DNA of 7,163 nucleotides from Bdellovibrionales bacterium (GTDB taxonomy: Bacteria > Bdellovibrionota > Bdellovibrionia > Bdellovibrionales > Bdellovibrionaceae), in the NCBI GenBank assembly GCA_027320785.1, contig DAHVKR010000062.1, positions 1-7,163 on the forward strand. Direction: 5' to 3'. Below are positions 1 through 5,750 of the stretch, piece by piece. The notes under the pieces are model-generated. The model did not search any database. It was not told the origin of the DNA and saw nothing but the letters and a program-made list of their open reading frames with translations. How positions within the stretch are numbered: position 1 is the first letter of the stretch; every line of letters begins with the position of its first letter. The position numbers and the translations under genes are program-made.

Positions 1-1
1 C

Positions 2-766
2 GTAAGAAGCCTGCCTGGGCAGTACAATCAAGATGAGGTTCACCTAACACATTCACATCAAGAAAAAAGTTGGACCCACTCGTGGGATTACCCTGATGAA
101 AGTTTAGTTTCTGTTCTTTGGAATCAATCGAAAAACACACTGTATCTGCAACTTATGGCATTTGTTGTTGTCCTGGTGGGGGCAGCAAGCTTAAGTCTGC
201 TAGCTTTACGAGCAAAATTTTTTTCTTTGATATTACAAATATTTTTAGAAGTAGGAGGGGCGACACCGGCACTTCTTATTGTTCCGCTGCTTATTTATAT
301 TTTTAGTTTAAAGATGGGTTGGCTTCCACTTCGTTTTGAGCCGACAGTGCTGGGTTGGATTTTGCCTTTGCTGGCTCTGGTTTTTAGACCTCTCTGTTTA
401 GCCACTCAAATCCTGCTGGATGCTTGGAAGAAAACAGAATTTCAAAATTACTTTCTCGTGGCTCGATCAAAGGGGCTTTCTCAGATGCAAGTATACATAC
501 GACATGGGCTGAAGAATGCTCTTGTACCTTTTACTTCTCAAATGGGAACCTTTCTTGTTCAGTCTTTAACTGGATCAGTTTTAGTTGAAACTCTGTTTTC
601 ATTTCCAGGGATGGGGAAGCTTTTTGTTGAGAGTTTGCAGCATCGAGATTTGCCGCTCATTCTAGTGCTCACACTTCTTTATGCCTTCCTGATGATATTC
701 ATTCAATTTATCAGTGAAATAGCGCAAAAAAAATTAGAACCTCGAGAGAGATTTTTACTGACATGA
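2..766 (+). CDS. ABC transporter permease, DppB/OppB type (5' end outside window)
   Basis: Integral inner-membrane subunit of a peptide/nickel-family ABC importer; it forms half of the translocation channel. The frame is open from base 2 with no stop, so the gene starts upstream. About 254 residues are visible, against roughly 305-340 for the family, so the first transmembrane helix and part of the first periplasmic loop are missing. Several strongly hydrophobic helices follow residue 50. The cytoplasmic EAA-type coupling loop reads VARSKGLSQMQVYIRHGLKN (bases about 458-517), and the family signature VETLFSFPGMGKLFVES lies just after it, followed by a last helix near the C-terminus. The ATG at 155 is an internal methionine inside the first visible helix, not the start. 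The TGA stop overlaps the ATG of the next permease gene by four bases (ATGA, 763-766), implying translational coupling. The substrate cannot be told from a permease; peptides, nickel or sugars are all possible. Confidence 0.9.
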   Translation, partial: VRSLPGQYNQDEVHLTHSHQEKSWTHSWDYPDESLVSVLWNQSKNTLYLQLMAFVVVLVGAASLSLLALRAKFFSLILQIFLEVGGATPALLIVPLLIYIFSLKMGWLPLRFEPTVLGWILPLLALVFRPLCLATQILLDAWKKTEFQNYFLVARSKGLSQMQVYIRHGLKNALVPFTSQMGTFLVQSLTGSVLVETLFSFPGMGKLFVESLQHRDLPLILVLTLLYAFLMIFIQFISEIAQKKLEPRERFLLT

Positions 767-1569
767 AAAAAGTACGCCTTATCGGCCGTCGTTTTTCTTT
801 TTTTATTTTAGTACTTATGCTGTTGACTCTTTTTTGTACTCTTTTTCTCGATGTGCAATCTTGGCAAGAGGTAAAAGCTAGCCAAGTTTTTCTTCCGCCG
901 TCTTTTCAGCACTGGTTGGGTACGGATTCATTAGGACGTGATTATGCTCTTCGTCTTTTGTTAGGTCTACGAACGAGCTTTTTGATTTCTCTACTGGGAA
1001 CTTCTATTTCCTTCGTGATCGGAGTGGGGTTTGGAAATTGGGCGGCTTGGACGGAGGAAAAAAGAGGCTCCCTGCTGAATCGCTTTTTCGATTTTGTTCA
1101 GAGCATACCGAGCTTTCTGATACTGGCTATTGCTATGCAGTTTTTCCTAAAGAAAGAATCTTGGGTTTTAATATTAGCAATGGGGATTGGTGGTGGATTT
1201 CTTCACTGGCCTCAATTGGCTCGGCTCACGCGTGCTCAACTTTTTAAAACGATGAGAGAACCTTATGTGGAGGCGGCTTATACATTAGGAGGAACTCCAC
1301 TCTATATTTCCATGAAACATCTTTGGCCATCGGCTTATGCTATTTGGCTGGCCTGGTTTGGATTTCATCTTCCAGGTGAAATTATGTTCGAGAGCACATT
1401 AAGTTTTTTGGGATTCGGCGTGCAGCCACCTCAAACAAGCTTGGGTCTTTTGATGAGTGAAGGGTGGCGATATTTAGATGACCGGCCGATTTTTTTATTC
1501 GCGCCGGCTCTTCTAAGTCTTGTAGTGGTTTTAAGCTTTCGAATGCTGTTTAAAAAACCCGTAAATTAA
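763..1569 (+). CDS. ABC transporter permease, DppC/OppC type
   Basis: Second channel subunit, pairing with the DppB-type protein encoded just upstream. It has 268 residues, slightly short for the family (about 280-300). An N-terminal membrane helix (about 12-29) is followed by a short periplasmic segment and the hallmark LGTDSLGRD (52-60), which precedes the permease core. Further helices lie near 71-96, 109-129, 132-148, 190-208 and 243-263. The EAA coupling loop, EAAYTLGGTPLYISMKHLWP, spans 170-189, and the signature FESTLSFLGFGVQPP spans 209-223. The ATG lies within the ATGA overlap with the upstream gene, and a purine-rich GAGAGAG lies about 12 bases before it. The TAA stop at 1567-1569 is interlocked with the stop of ychF on the other strand. 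I see no intrinsic terminator after it. Binding protein and ATPase genes are absent here and may lie upstream. Confidence 0.93.
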   Translation: MKKVRLIGRRFSFFILVLMLLTLFCTLFLDVQSWQEVKASQVFLPPSFQHWLGTDSLGRDYALRLLLGLRTSFLISLLGTSISFVIGVGFGNWAAWTEEKRGSLLNRFFDFVQSIPSFLILAIAMQFFLKKESWVLILAMGIGGGFLHWPQLARLTRAQLFKTMREPYVEAAYTLGGTPLYISMKHLWPSAYAIWLAWFGFHLPGEIMFESTLSFLGFGVQPPQTSLGLLMSEGWRYLDDRPIFLFAPALLSLVVVLSFRMLFKKPVN

Positions 1570-2669
1570 ACATTAAACCTAAAGAACATCACATCACCAT
1601 CTTTGACGATGTACTCTTTGCCCTCTAGTTTGTATTTTCCTGCATCTTTAACCGCCTGCTCACTCTTGTATTGGAAGAGGTCATCGCAGTGGTAAGTTTC
1701 AGCTCTGATGAAGCCTTTTTCGAAATCCGTGTGAATTACACCTGCGGCCTGAGGGGCCTTGTATCCTTTACGGATAGTCCAAGCTCGGACTTCCTTCACT
1801 CCTGCTGTAAAGAAGGTGTAAAGACCTAAAAGCTTATAAGCTTCACGAATCAGTCTGTTGAGTCCTGGTTCTGTCGCATTCATAGCAGCCAAGAACTCGG
1901 GTCTTTCTTCAGGCGGAAGGAGTGCGATTTCGGCCTCCATAGCTGAACAAATCATCAAAGCTGTATTGCCTTCTTCAGCAGCGCGCTTTTCAACAGAGCG
2001 AACCCAGTCATTTCCACCAGCCGCGAAGTCAGTGTCGGAAACATTGCAGGCATAAAGAACAGGCTTCATCGTGAGAAGATGGAGTTCTTTGGCTATTGGG
2101 AGCTCAGTGACTTCATCAAACTGAACGGAGCGAGCGGGAAGACCTTCTTCAAGTGCAGCTTTAAGCTTTTTCAGGACTTCGTACTCAGCTTTGATTTTCT
2201 TATCAGAAGTGCTTTGAGCGACTTTGTGAGTTTTTTGATAGCGTTTATCAACTGTATCCAAATCTGCGAGCATCAGCTCGGTATTAATAATTTCCATATC
2301 ACGAAGAGGGTCCACAGAACCTGATACGTGAATAATATTGGGATCATCAAAGCAACGTACCACATGGACAATGGCATCTGTTTGGCGAATATGAGAAAGA
2401 AATTGGTTCCCTAAGCCTTCCCCCTGGCTCGCCCCTTTGACAATACCAGCAATATCCACAAACTCCATGGTTGTTGGAACCACGCTTTGTGGTTTGATAA
2501 ATTGAGTGATTTTTTCTAATCGAGGATCTGGAACTGTGACGACTCCCACATTAGGATCAATGGTGCAAAAAGGATAGTTGGCAGCTTCAGCTTTGGCTGC
2601 GGTGAGAGCATTAAAGAGCGTACTTTTTCCTACATTGGGAAGTCCGACAATTCCAACTTGTAAAGCCAT
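1566..2669 (-). CDS. ychF: YchF/Obg-family redox-regulated ATPase
   Basis: Ribosome-associated TRAFAC-class P-loop NTPase of the YchF/OLA1 family, which prefers ATP to GTP and is linked to stress response and translation. The 367 residues match the usual length (about 363-367). The Walker A/G1 motif GLPNVGKST is at 9-17 and G3 DIAG at 72-75. The following segment, VKGASQGEGLGNQFL, is typical of YchF and lacks the catalytic glutamine of classical GTPases. The G4 position reads NVSD (209-212) rather than NKxD, consistent with relaxed base specificity. A charged helical insert covers about 125-175. The C-terminal TGS domain (about 280-365) has RAWTIRKGYKAPQAAGVIH and the end FRFNV. The ATG is preceded by AGGA with a 4-base spacing. 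It lies 27 bases after pth, the common pth-ychF pairing, with a hairpin over the junction (2688-2720). Confidence 0.97.
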   Translation of the reverse strand: MALQVGIVGLPNVGKSTLFNALTAAKAEAANYPFCTIDPNVGVVTVPDPRLEKITQFIKPQSVVPTTMEFVDIAGIVKGASQGEGLGNQFLSHIRQTDAIVHVVRCFDDPNIIHVSGSVDPLRDMEIINTELMLADLDTVDKRYQKTHKVAQSTSDKKIKAEYEVLKKLKAALEEGLPARSVQFDEVTELPIAKELHLLTMKPVLYACNVSDTDFAAGGNDWVRSVEKRAAEEGNTALMICSAMEAEIALLPPEERPEFLAAMNATEPGLNRLIREAYKLLGLYTFFTAGVKEVRAWTIRKGYKAPQAAGVIHTDFEKGFIRAETYHCDDLFQYKSEQAVKDAGKYKLEGKEYIVKDGDVMFFRFNV

Positions 2670-2687
2670 AGAATCCTACTTTCTTTG

Positions 2688-2720
2688 TTCAATGGATTAA
2701 GACTTGCTTGATCCATTGAA
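2688..2720 (-). repeat. Perfect inverted repeat over the pth stop codon
   Basis: TTCAATGGAT (2688-2697) and ATCCATTGAA (2711-2720) are exact reverse complements, 10 bp each, with a 13-base spacer. Three more pairs are possible inside the loop (2699-2701 with 2707-2709). In the minus-strand transcript the hairpin begins in the last codons of pth and ends just before the ychF ribosome-binding region. The first base of the pth TAA is the first base of the downstream arm's flank (stop at 2697-2699). No U-run follows in the direction of transcription, so it is not a standard intrinsic terminator. It could be an mRNA-stability, processing or translational-uncoupling element. The repeat is seen directly; any function is inferred. 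Confidence 0.6.
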
Positions 2721-3278
2721 GAGAGAAGCTGTCTTATCGACACCTTCTTTTATCATCATTTCAAGAGCATCACAGCCTTTGCTTAAAAACTCAGGCATAG
2801 CTTTGAGTTCATCTTGAGAAAAGTTTTGTAAAACATAATCAGCGACATTCATTTCGGGGTGGGGAGGGCGTCCCACGCCGAGTCTGAGTCGGGCATAGTC
2901 ATTGGTGCCAAGTAATTGAGAAATATTGCGAATCCCATTGTGGCCCGCATGTCCTCGGTTTTTATGAATTTTAAGGGCTCCAAAAGGCTGATCGATTTCA
3001 TCATGGATCACAATCAGCTGTGTTTGAGGAATCTTATAAAAACTCATGAGAGATTGAACGGCCTGTCCAGAGAGATTCATGTAGGTTTGGGGTTTTGCTA
3101 TGCAAACCTTTTGGTCTTCAAAATCAAAAGTCAGATTTTCGGATTGGTGATCTTTTTTCCAGCGGAGTGTCGGATTTCCGAGGGCACTCATCCAATAGTC
3201 CAAACACATAAAACCGATGTTATGTCGGTTTAAATGATATTTTTGTCCAGGATTTCCTAAGCCAACAATCAACCACAT
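2697..3278 (-). CDS. pth: Peptidyl-tRNA hydrolase
   Basis: Cytosolic esterase that releases tRNA from peptidyl-tRNA dropped by the ribosome, an essential recycling step. The 193 residues match bacterial Pth. It opens with IVGLGNPG (4-11). The catalytic histidine is H19 in RHNIGF, and the substrate-contact residues are N9, M67 and N68 (in TYMNLSG), D93 in IHDEID and N114 in GHNG, aligning almost one-to-one with E. coli numbering. The RGHAGHNGIRNI block and the LRLGVGRP strand are also standard. The ATG at 3278 is the only sensible start: going upstream the frame holds no ATG, GTG or TTG before a stop. It lacks a normal Shine-Dalgarno site. The four bases before it are AGAG and before those is the U-tract of the rplY terminator. 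A good AAAGGAG lies 40 bases upstream beyond that hairpin. It is followed 27 bases later by ychF. Confidence 0.97.
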   Translation of the reverse strand: MWLIVGLGNPGQKYHLNRHNIGFMCLDYWMSALGNPTLRWKKDHQSENLTFDFEDQKVCIAKPQTYMNLSGQAVQSLMSFYKIPQTQLIVIHDEIDQPFGALKIHKNRGHAGHNGIRNISQLLGTNDYARLRLGVGRPPHPEMNVADYVLQNFSQDELKAMPEFLSKGCDALEMMIKEGVDKTASLFNGSSKS

Positions 3279-3282
3279 CTCT

Positions 3283-3318
3283 AAAAAAAAGCGGCTTGAT
3301 TTTGAATCAAGCCGCTTT
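3283..3318 (-). terminator. Intrinsic terminator after rplY
   Basis: For the minus-strand transcript, AAAGCGGCTTGATT pairs perfectly with AATCAAGCCGCTTT (3305-3318 with 3288-3301), a 14-bp stem with a 3-base loop. It is followed by a run of eight T on the transcript strand (3283-3290), three of which sit in the stem. This is the textbook shape of a Rho-independent terminator. It lies 20 bases past the rplY stop and runs almost into the pth start codon at 3278. On the plus strand no U-run follows the hairpin, so it is directional. Because pth and ychF lie beyond it and no promoter is obvious in between, partial read-through is the likely supply of their mRNA. Confidence 0.88.
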
Positions 3319-3325
3319 CTCCTTT
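3319..3325 (-). promoter_or_regulatory. Candidate distant Shine-Dalgarno site for pth
   Basis: The minus strand reads AAAGGAG here, the strongest ribosome-binding sequence in the rplY-pth gap. It is 40 bases from the pth ATG, too far to act linearly. The 31-base terminator hairpin (3288-3318) lies entirely between the two, and folding it leaves 9 unpaired bases (TTTTTAGAG) to the ATG, a normal spacing. No other start codon lies suitably close downstream of this site. A hairpin-bridged ribosome-binding site is therefore possible, but this is inference. Confidence 0.4.
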
Positions 3326-3338
3326 ATTCAAAATCAAA

Positions 3339-4007
3339 TTACTTCTTAGCAGCACCAGCGTCTTTAGCGCCAGCAGCAGGAGCTGCAGCAGCGCCAGCGG
3401 CAGGAGTCGTGGCAGCAGGAGCTGCAGCAGCGGCTGGAGCCTCAGCTTCTTCTTCTTGTACGTTTACAACCGCAACTGTGAGCTCTGGCGATGAGATCAC
3501 GCGGATGTTTTCAGAAATTTTCAAGTCTGAAACGTGAAGAGCGTCTCCAACGCCTAAGTGAGAAATATCAGCCACGATGTTTTCTGGGATATCAGTAGGT
3601 AGAACTTCAATCTCAATGGTACGGTTGACCACGTTCAAAAGACCGCCCTCAGCTAAGCCAGCAGGCTTACCTTCAAGCTTGATTTCAACGTCAACGCGAA
3701 CTGTTTTAGTTAAATCAAGTGCAAAGAAGTCAACGTGTTGTGGGCGACGGCTTAATGGGTGCACATCAACAGTCTTCATTAGAACAACCTGACCATTTAC
3801 TTTTGAGATTGAGCTATTCAAAGTGAAAAGAGCATTTTCGTAAGCACGAACGTTGTACTTTACGATCTCTTTTTCTTGAACATGGATATTTTGATTTTCA
3901 ATGGCTCCGTAGATAACAGCAGGAACTTTCTTCTCTGTTCTCAGGTGACGGCTGTTACCTTTACCTGTTTCACGGGGTTCAACATTAAGATCAATACGAT
4001 TTTTCAT
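3339..4007 (-). CDS. rplY: 50S ribosomal protein L25 / general stress protein CTC
   Basis: 5S rRNA-binding protein of the large ribosomal subunit, in the long two-domain TL5/CTC form (222 residues; E. coli L25 has only the first domain, about 94). The N-terminal L25 domain covers about 5-95: IDLNVEPRETGKGNSRHLR, then VPAVIYG (28-34), ending in DVHPLSRRPQHVDFF (81-95). The C-terminal beta domain covers about 100-184 with KLEGKPAGLAEGGLLN. Residues 185-222 form a low-complexity tail of Ala, Pro, Gly and Thr ending AGAAKK, probably disordered. The DNA for the tail carries a 21-base exact repeat (see separate entry). The ATG is preceded by GGAGGT at a good spacing (4015-4021 region). It lies 93 bases after prs and is followed by a strong terminator. 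The order prs-rplY-pth-ychF is common in Proteobacteria. Confidence 0.96.
   Translation of the reverse strand: MKNRIDLNVEPRETGKGNSRHLRTEKKVPAVIYGAIENQNIHVQEKEIVKYNVRAYENALFTLNSSISKVNGQVVLMKTVDVHPLSRRPQHVDFFALDLTKTVRVDVEIKLEGKPAGLAEGGLLNVVNRTIEIEVLPTDIPENIVADISHLGVGDALHVSDLKISENIRVISSPELTVAVVNVQEEEAEAPAAAAAPAATTPAAGAAAAPAAGAKDAGAAKK
3373..3432 (-). repeat. In-frame 21-base direct repeat in rplY tail
   Basis: An identical 21-base word occurs at 3373-3393 and 3412-3432, offset by 39 bases, exactly 13 codons. Both copies therefore code the same AAAAPAA-type peptide in the tail of L25. The surrounding codons are nearly all GCN, so part of this is low-complexity, but the exact word points to internal duplication or slippage. 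Confidence 0.75.
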
Positions 4008-4100
4008 AGGCCATTACCTCCGGCTACTTCCTATTACTATAGGGGGTCTTCGTTAATGAAGACGTTAATTAGTTAGTGCTCTTTTTTTTAATAAATGAGA
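4008..4100 (-). other. prs-rplY spacer with repeat pair and rplY leader
   Basis: A 93-base gap read on the minus strand. It begins after the prs stop with a run of eight A (complement of 4082-4089). Next come two copies of ATTAACG (4063-4069 and 4051-4057), 12 bases apart, and a 6-bp inverted repeat GTCTTC/GAAGAC (4058-4063 with 4046-4051) around a 6-base loop. Then follows TATAGT (4036-4041), a possible -10 box without a convincing -35 box, and finally the rplY ribosome-binding site GGAGG (4017-4021). No U-run follows the hairpin, so it is not a terminator for prs. It may hold an rplY promoter or operator; evidence is weak. Confidence 0.35.
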
Positions 4101-5081
4101 TCAGTCAAAGAGCGAGCTGACTGAATCATTTCCGTGGATTCGTTTCATGGCTTCAGCCAGCACGGGGGCTACTGAAATCACTTCGATTTTCCCACTTTTT
4201 TTCGCTGCTTCACTCAGTGGAATGGAGTCCGTCACCAAAACCTTATGAATGGGACTTTCTATCAATCGACCGACTGCAGGCCCCGAAAGAACGGGGTGGC
4301 TGGCGACAGCGAACACCTGTTTTGCACCATTTTTGATGAGAGTGTCAACAGCTTGTGTCAGGGTTCCTGCGGTATCAATCATATCATCCACAATAATGGC
4401 CGTTTTATCCTTCACATCTCCAATGAGGTGAAGGGCTTTGGCCTCGTTGGGACCTGAGCGTCGTTTATCGATAATGGCTAAAGAGGCTTCAATTCGCTTG
4501 GCAAAGGCGCGAGTTCTTTCAACTCCCCCCGCATCGGGGCTGACAGCCACAAATTGTTCTCCTGTTCCCATTTTCTCGCGCCAAAAGCGAGCGAGGGTGG
4601 GGGTGGCAAAAAGATGATCCACAGGAACGTTAAAAAAGCCTTGGATTTGAGCCGCATGTAAATCCAATGAAACAACCCTTGTCGCTCCAGCTGAAACAAG
4701 AAGGTCGGCAACTAATTTGGCTGAAATAGGGGCGCGAGGGGCCACTTTCCGATCTTGACGCGCATAGCCGTAATAGGGGATTACAGCTGTGATGGAGGCC
4801 GCAGAAGCTCTTTTCAGAGCATCCAGCATAATAAAAAGCTCCATGGCATTTTGATTAACAGGGGGGCAGGTACTTTGAATGACAAAGACATCTTTGCCGC
4901 GCACACTTTCCTGGATCTCGATTTGAATTTCTCCATCCGCAAAGACCCCAATCTTAGAATGCCCTAGGGGGATACCCAGAGCTTCAGCAACCTTTTGAGC
5001 TAGCTCAGGGTTTGCATTACCTGCAAAGAGCTTTAAGCTGGCGGGGTCAAAATCATGACTTTGAGTGGGATTTGTCGACAT
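4101..5081 (-). CDS. prs: Ribose-phosphate pyrophosphokinase (PRPP synthase, class I)
   Basis: Cytosolic enzyme making 5-phosphoribosyl-1-diphosphate from ribose 5-phosphate and ATP, the precursor for purines, pyrimidines, His, Trp and NAD. Taking the ATG at 5081 gives 326 residues, close to the usual 310-320 with a slightly longer N-terminus. Visible motifs: FADGEIQIEI (47-56), the ATP-site YYGYARQDRK (103-112), LDLHAAQIQGFF with D140 and H142, SPDAGGVERTR (181-191), the flexible catalytic loop IDKRRSGPNEA (204-214), the PRPP-binding VDDMIDTAGT (231-240) and the C-terminal SLFD. A GTG at 5090 in the same frame is part of the ribosome-binding site GAGGTGG, which has the correct spacing to the ATG at 5081, so the ATG is preferred. 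It lies 65 bases after rdgB and 93 before rplY. A 7-bp hairpin abuts the start (5083-5107). Confidence 0.96.
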   Translation of the reverse strand: MSTNPTQSHDFDPASLKLFAGNANPELAQKVAEALGIPLGHSKIGVFADGEIQIEIQESVRGKDVFVIQSTCPPVNQNAMELFIMLDALKRASAASITAVIPYYGYARQDRKVAPRAPISAKLVADLLVSAGATRVVSLDLHAAQIQGFFNVPVDHLFATPTLARFWREKMGTGEQFVAVSPDAGGVERTRAFAKRIEASLAIIDKRRSGPNEAKALHLIGDVKDKTAIIVDDMIDTAGTLTQAVDTLIKNGAKQVFAVASHPVLSGPAVGRLIESPIHKVLVTDSIPLSEAAKKSGKIEVISVAPVLAEAMKRIHGNDSVSSLFD

Positions 5082-5082
5082 A

Positions 5083-5107
5083 GAAACCACCTCGAGATTT
5101 TGGTTTC
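5083..5107 (-). promoter_or_regulatory. Hairpin holding the prs ribosome-binding site
   Basis: GAAACCA (5083-5089) and TGGTTTC (5101-5107) are exact reverse complements with an 11-base loop. In the minus-strand mRNA the downstream arm ends one base before the prs ATG. The GAGGTGG ribosome-binding sequence is split between the loop (GAGG) and the stem (TGG). Folding would partly mask it. It could tune prs translation; the stem is only 7 bp, so chance is possible. Confidence 0.4.
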
Positions 5108-5146
5108 ACAATGTCTATCAAAAAACAGAGGAATGGACCAGCTCTT

Positions 5147-5743
5147 TTACAAGTGAGATTTAAGATTCTCTAAAAAATTTTTAAAAGCCAGTGCGCGGTG
5201 GCTATGCTGATTTTTATAGCCAGGTCCTAATTCTGCCAATGTTTGAGTCTGACCTTCTGGAATAAAAACAGGGTCATAACCAAATCCATGAATCCCTGCG
5301 ACTTTCGCAGAGATCTGGCCTTTCATAATTCCCTCGTATTGAAATTCTTCCCCAGAGGGAGAGTAGGCGACTATGACAGCGCGGAATTGAGCTGATCGAT
5401 CTGAAACATTTCGAATTTGCATCATTTTCAAAAGCTTTGCGACATTTTCACTATCGCGAGCTTTTGCTCCGGCATATCGAGCCGAATGAATACCAGGAAG
5501 GCCTCCGAGGCCAGTCACTTCAAGACCTGAGTCATCCGCGATGACCCAGCACTTATTTTTGATGGCATGGAGAGCGCGAGCCTTGATTCGTGCATTAGCT
5601 ATAAAACTATCTCCATTTTCTTCGGGTGAAGAAAATCCAGAGATCTCATTTTGAGTGTGAATTTGGACTGAGGGCAAAGTGAGCAGTAAAGTTTGGAACT
5701 CTTTTATTTTTCCGGTGTTACTTGAGGCAATCCAAAGTTCCAT
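5147..5743 (-). CDS. rdgB: XTP/dITP diphosphatase (RdgB/HAM1)
   Basis: House-cleaning pyrophosphatase of the Ham1/RdgB family that hydrolyses dITP, ITP, XTP and dXTP to monophosphates, keeping deaminated purines out of DNA and RNA. The product is 198 residues, the usual length (about 195-200). Motifs: N-terminal ASSNTGKIKEF (6-16), ENGDSFIANARIKA (42-55), ADDSGLEVTGLGGLPGIHSARYAG spanning 69-92 with the metal/catalytic acid pair D70-D71, HGFGYDPVF (152-160) and KNQHSHRALAF (177-187) with the base-recognising H182 and R183. The frame stays open upstream to 5827, overlapping rph, but the family starts exactly at MELWIASSN. That ATG (5743) has AGGA five bases before it, and the AGGA overlaps the rph stop (TAGGA). 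The 7-base gap to rph indicates one transcript and likely coupling. The rph-rdgB pair is common in bacteria. Confidence 0.96.
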   Translation of the reverse strand: MELWIASSNTGKIKEFQTLLLTLPSVQIHTQNEISGFSSPEENGDSFIANARIKARALHAIKNKCWVIADDSGLEVTGLGGLPGIHSARYAGAKARDSENVAKLLKMMQIRNVSDRSAQFRAVIVAYSPSGEEFQYEGIMKGQISAKVAGIHGFGYDPVFIPEGQTQTLAELGPGYKNQHSHRALAFKNFLENLKSHL

Positions 5744-5750
5744 GCAGATC

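Noticed and set aside
155..157. ATG as start of the first permease
   Set aside because: The frame is open to the window edge, and this ATG lies inside a membrane helix, after a plausible periplasmic loop. It is an internal methionine of a truncated gene.
1569..1625. Terminator for the permease operon inside the ychF 3' end
   Set aside because: Only 4-bp CATC/GATG pairing and no T-run on the plus strand.
5118..5149. Possible terminator after rdgB (AGAG/CTCT followed by T6 on the minus strand)
   Set aside because: Only four clear pairs with a loop of about 10 bases and a bulge before the T-run; too weak compared with the rplY terminator.
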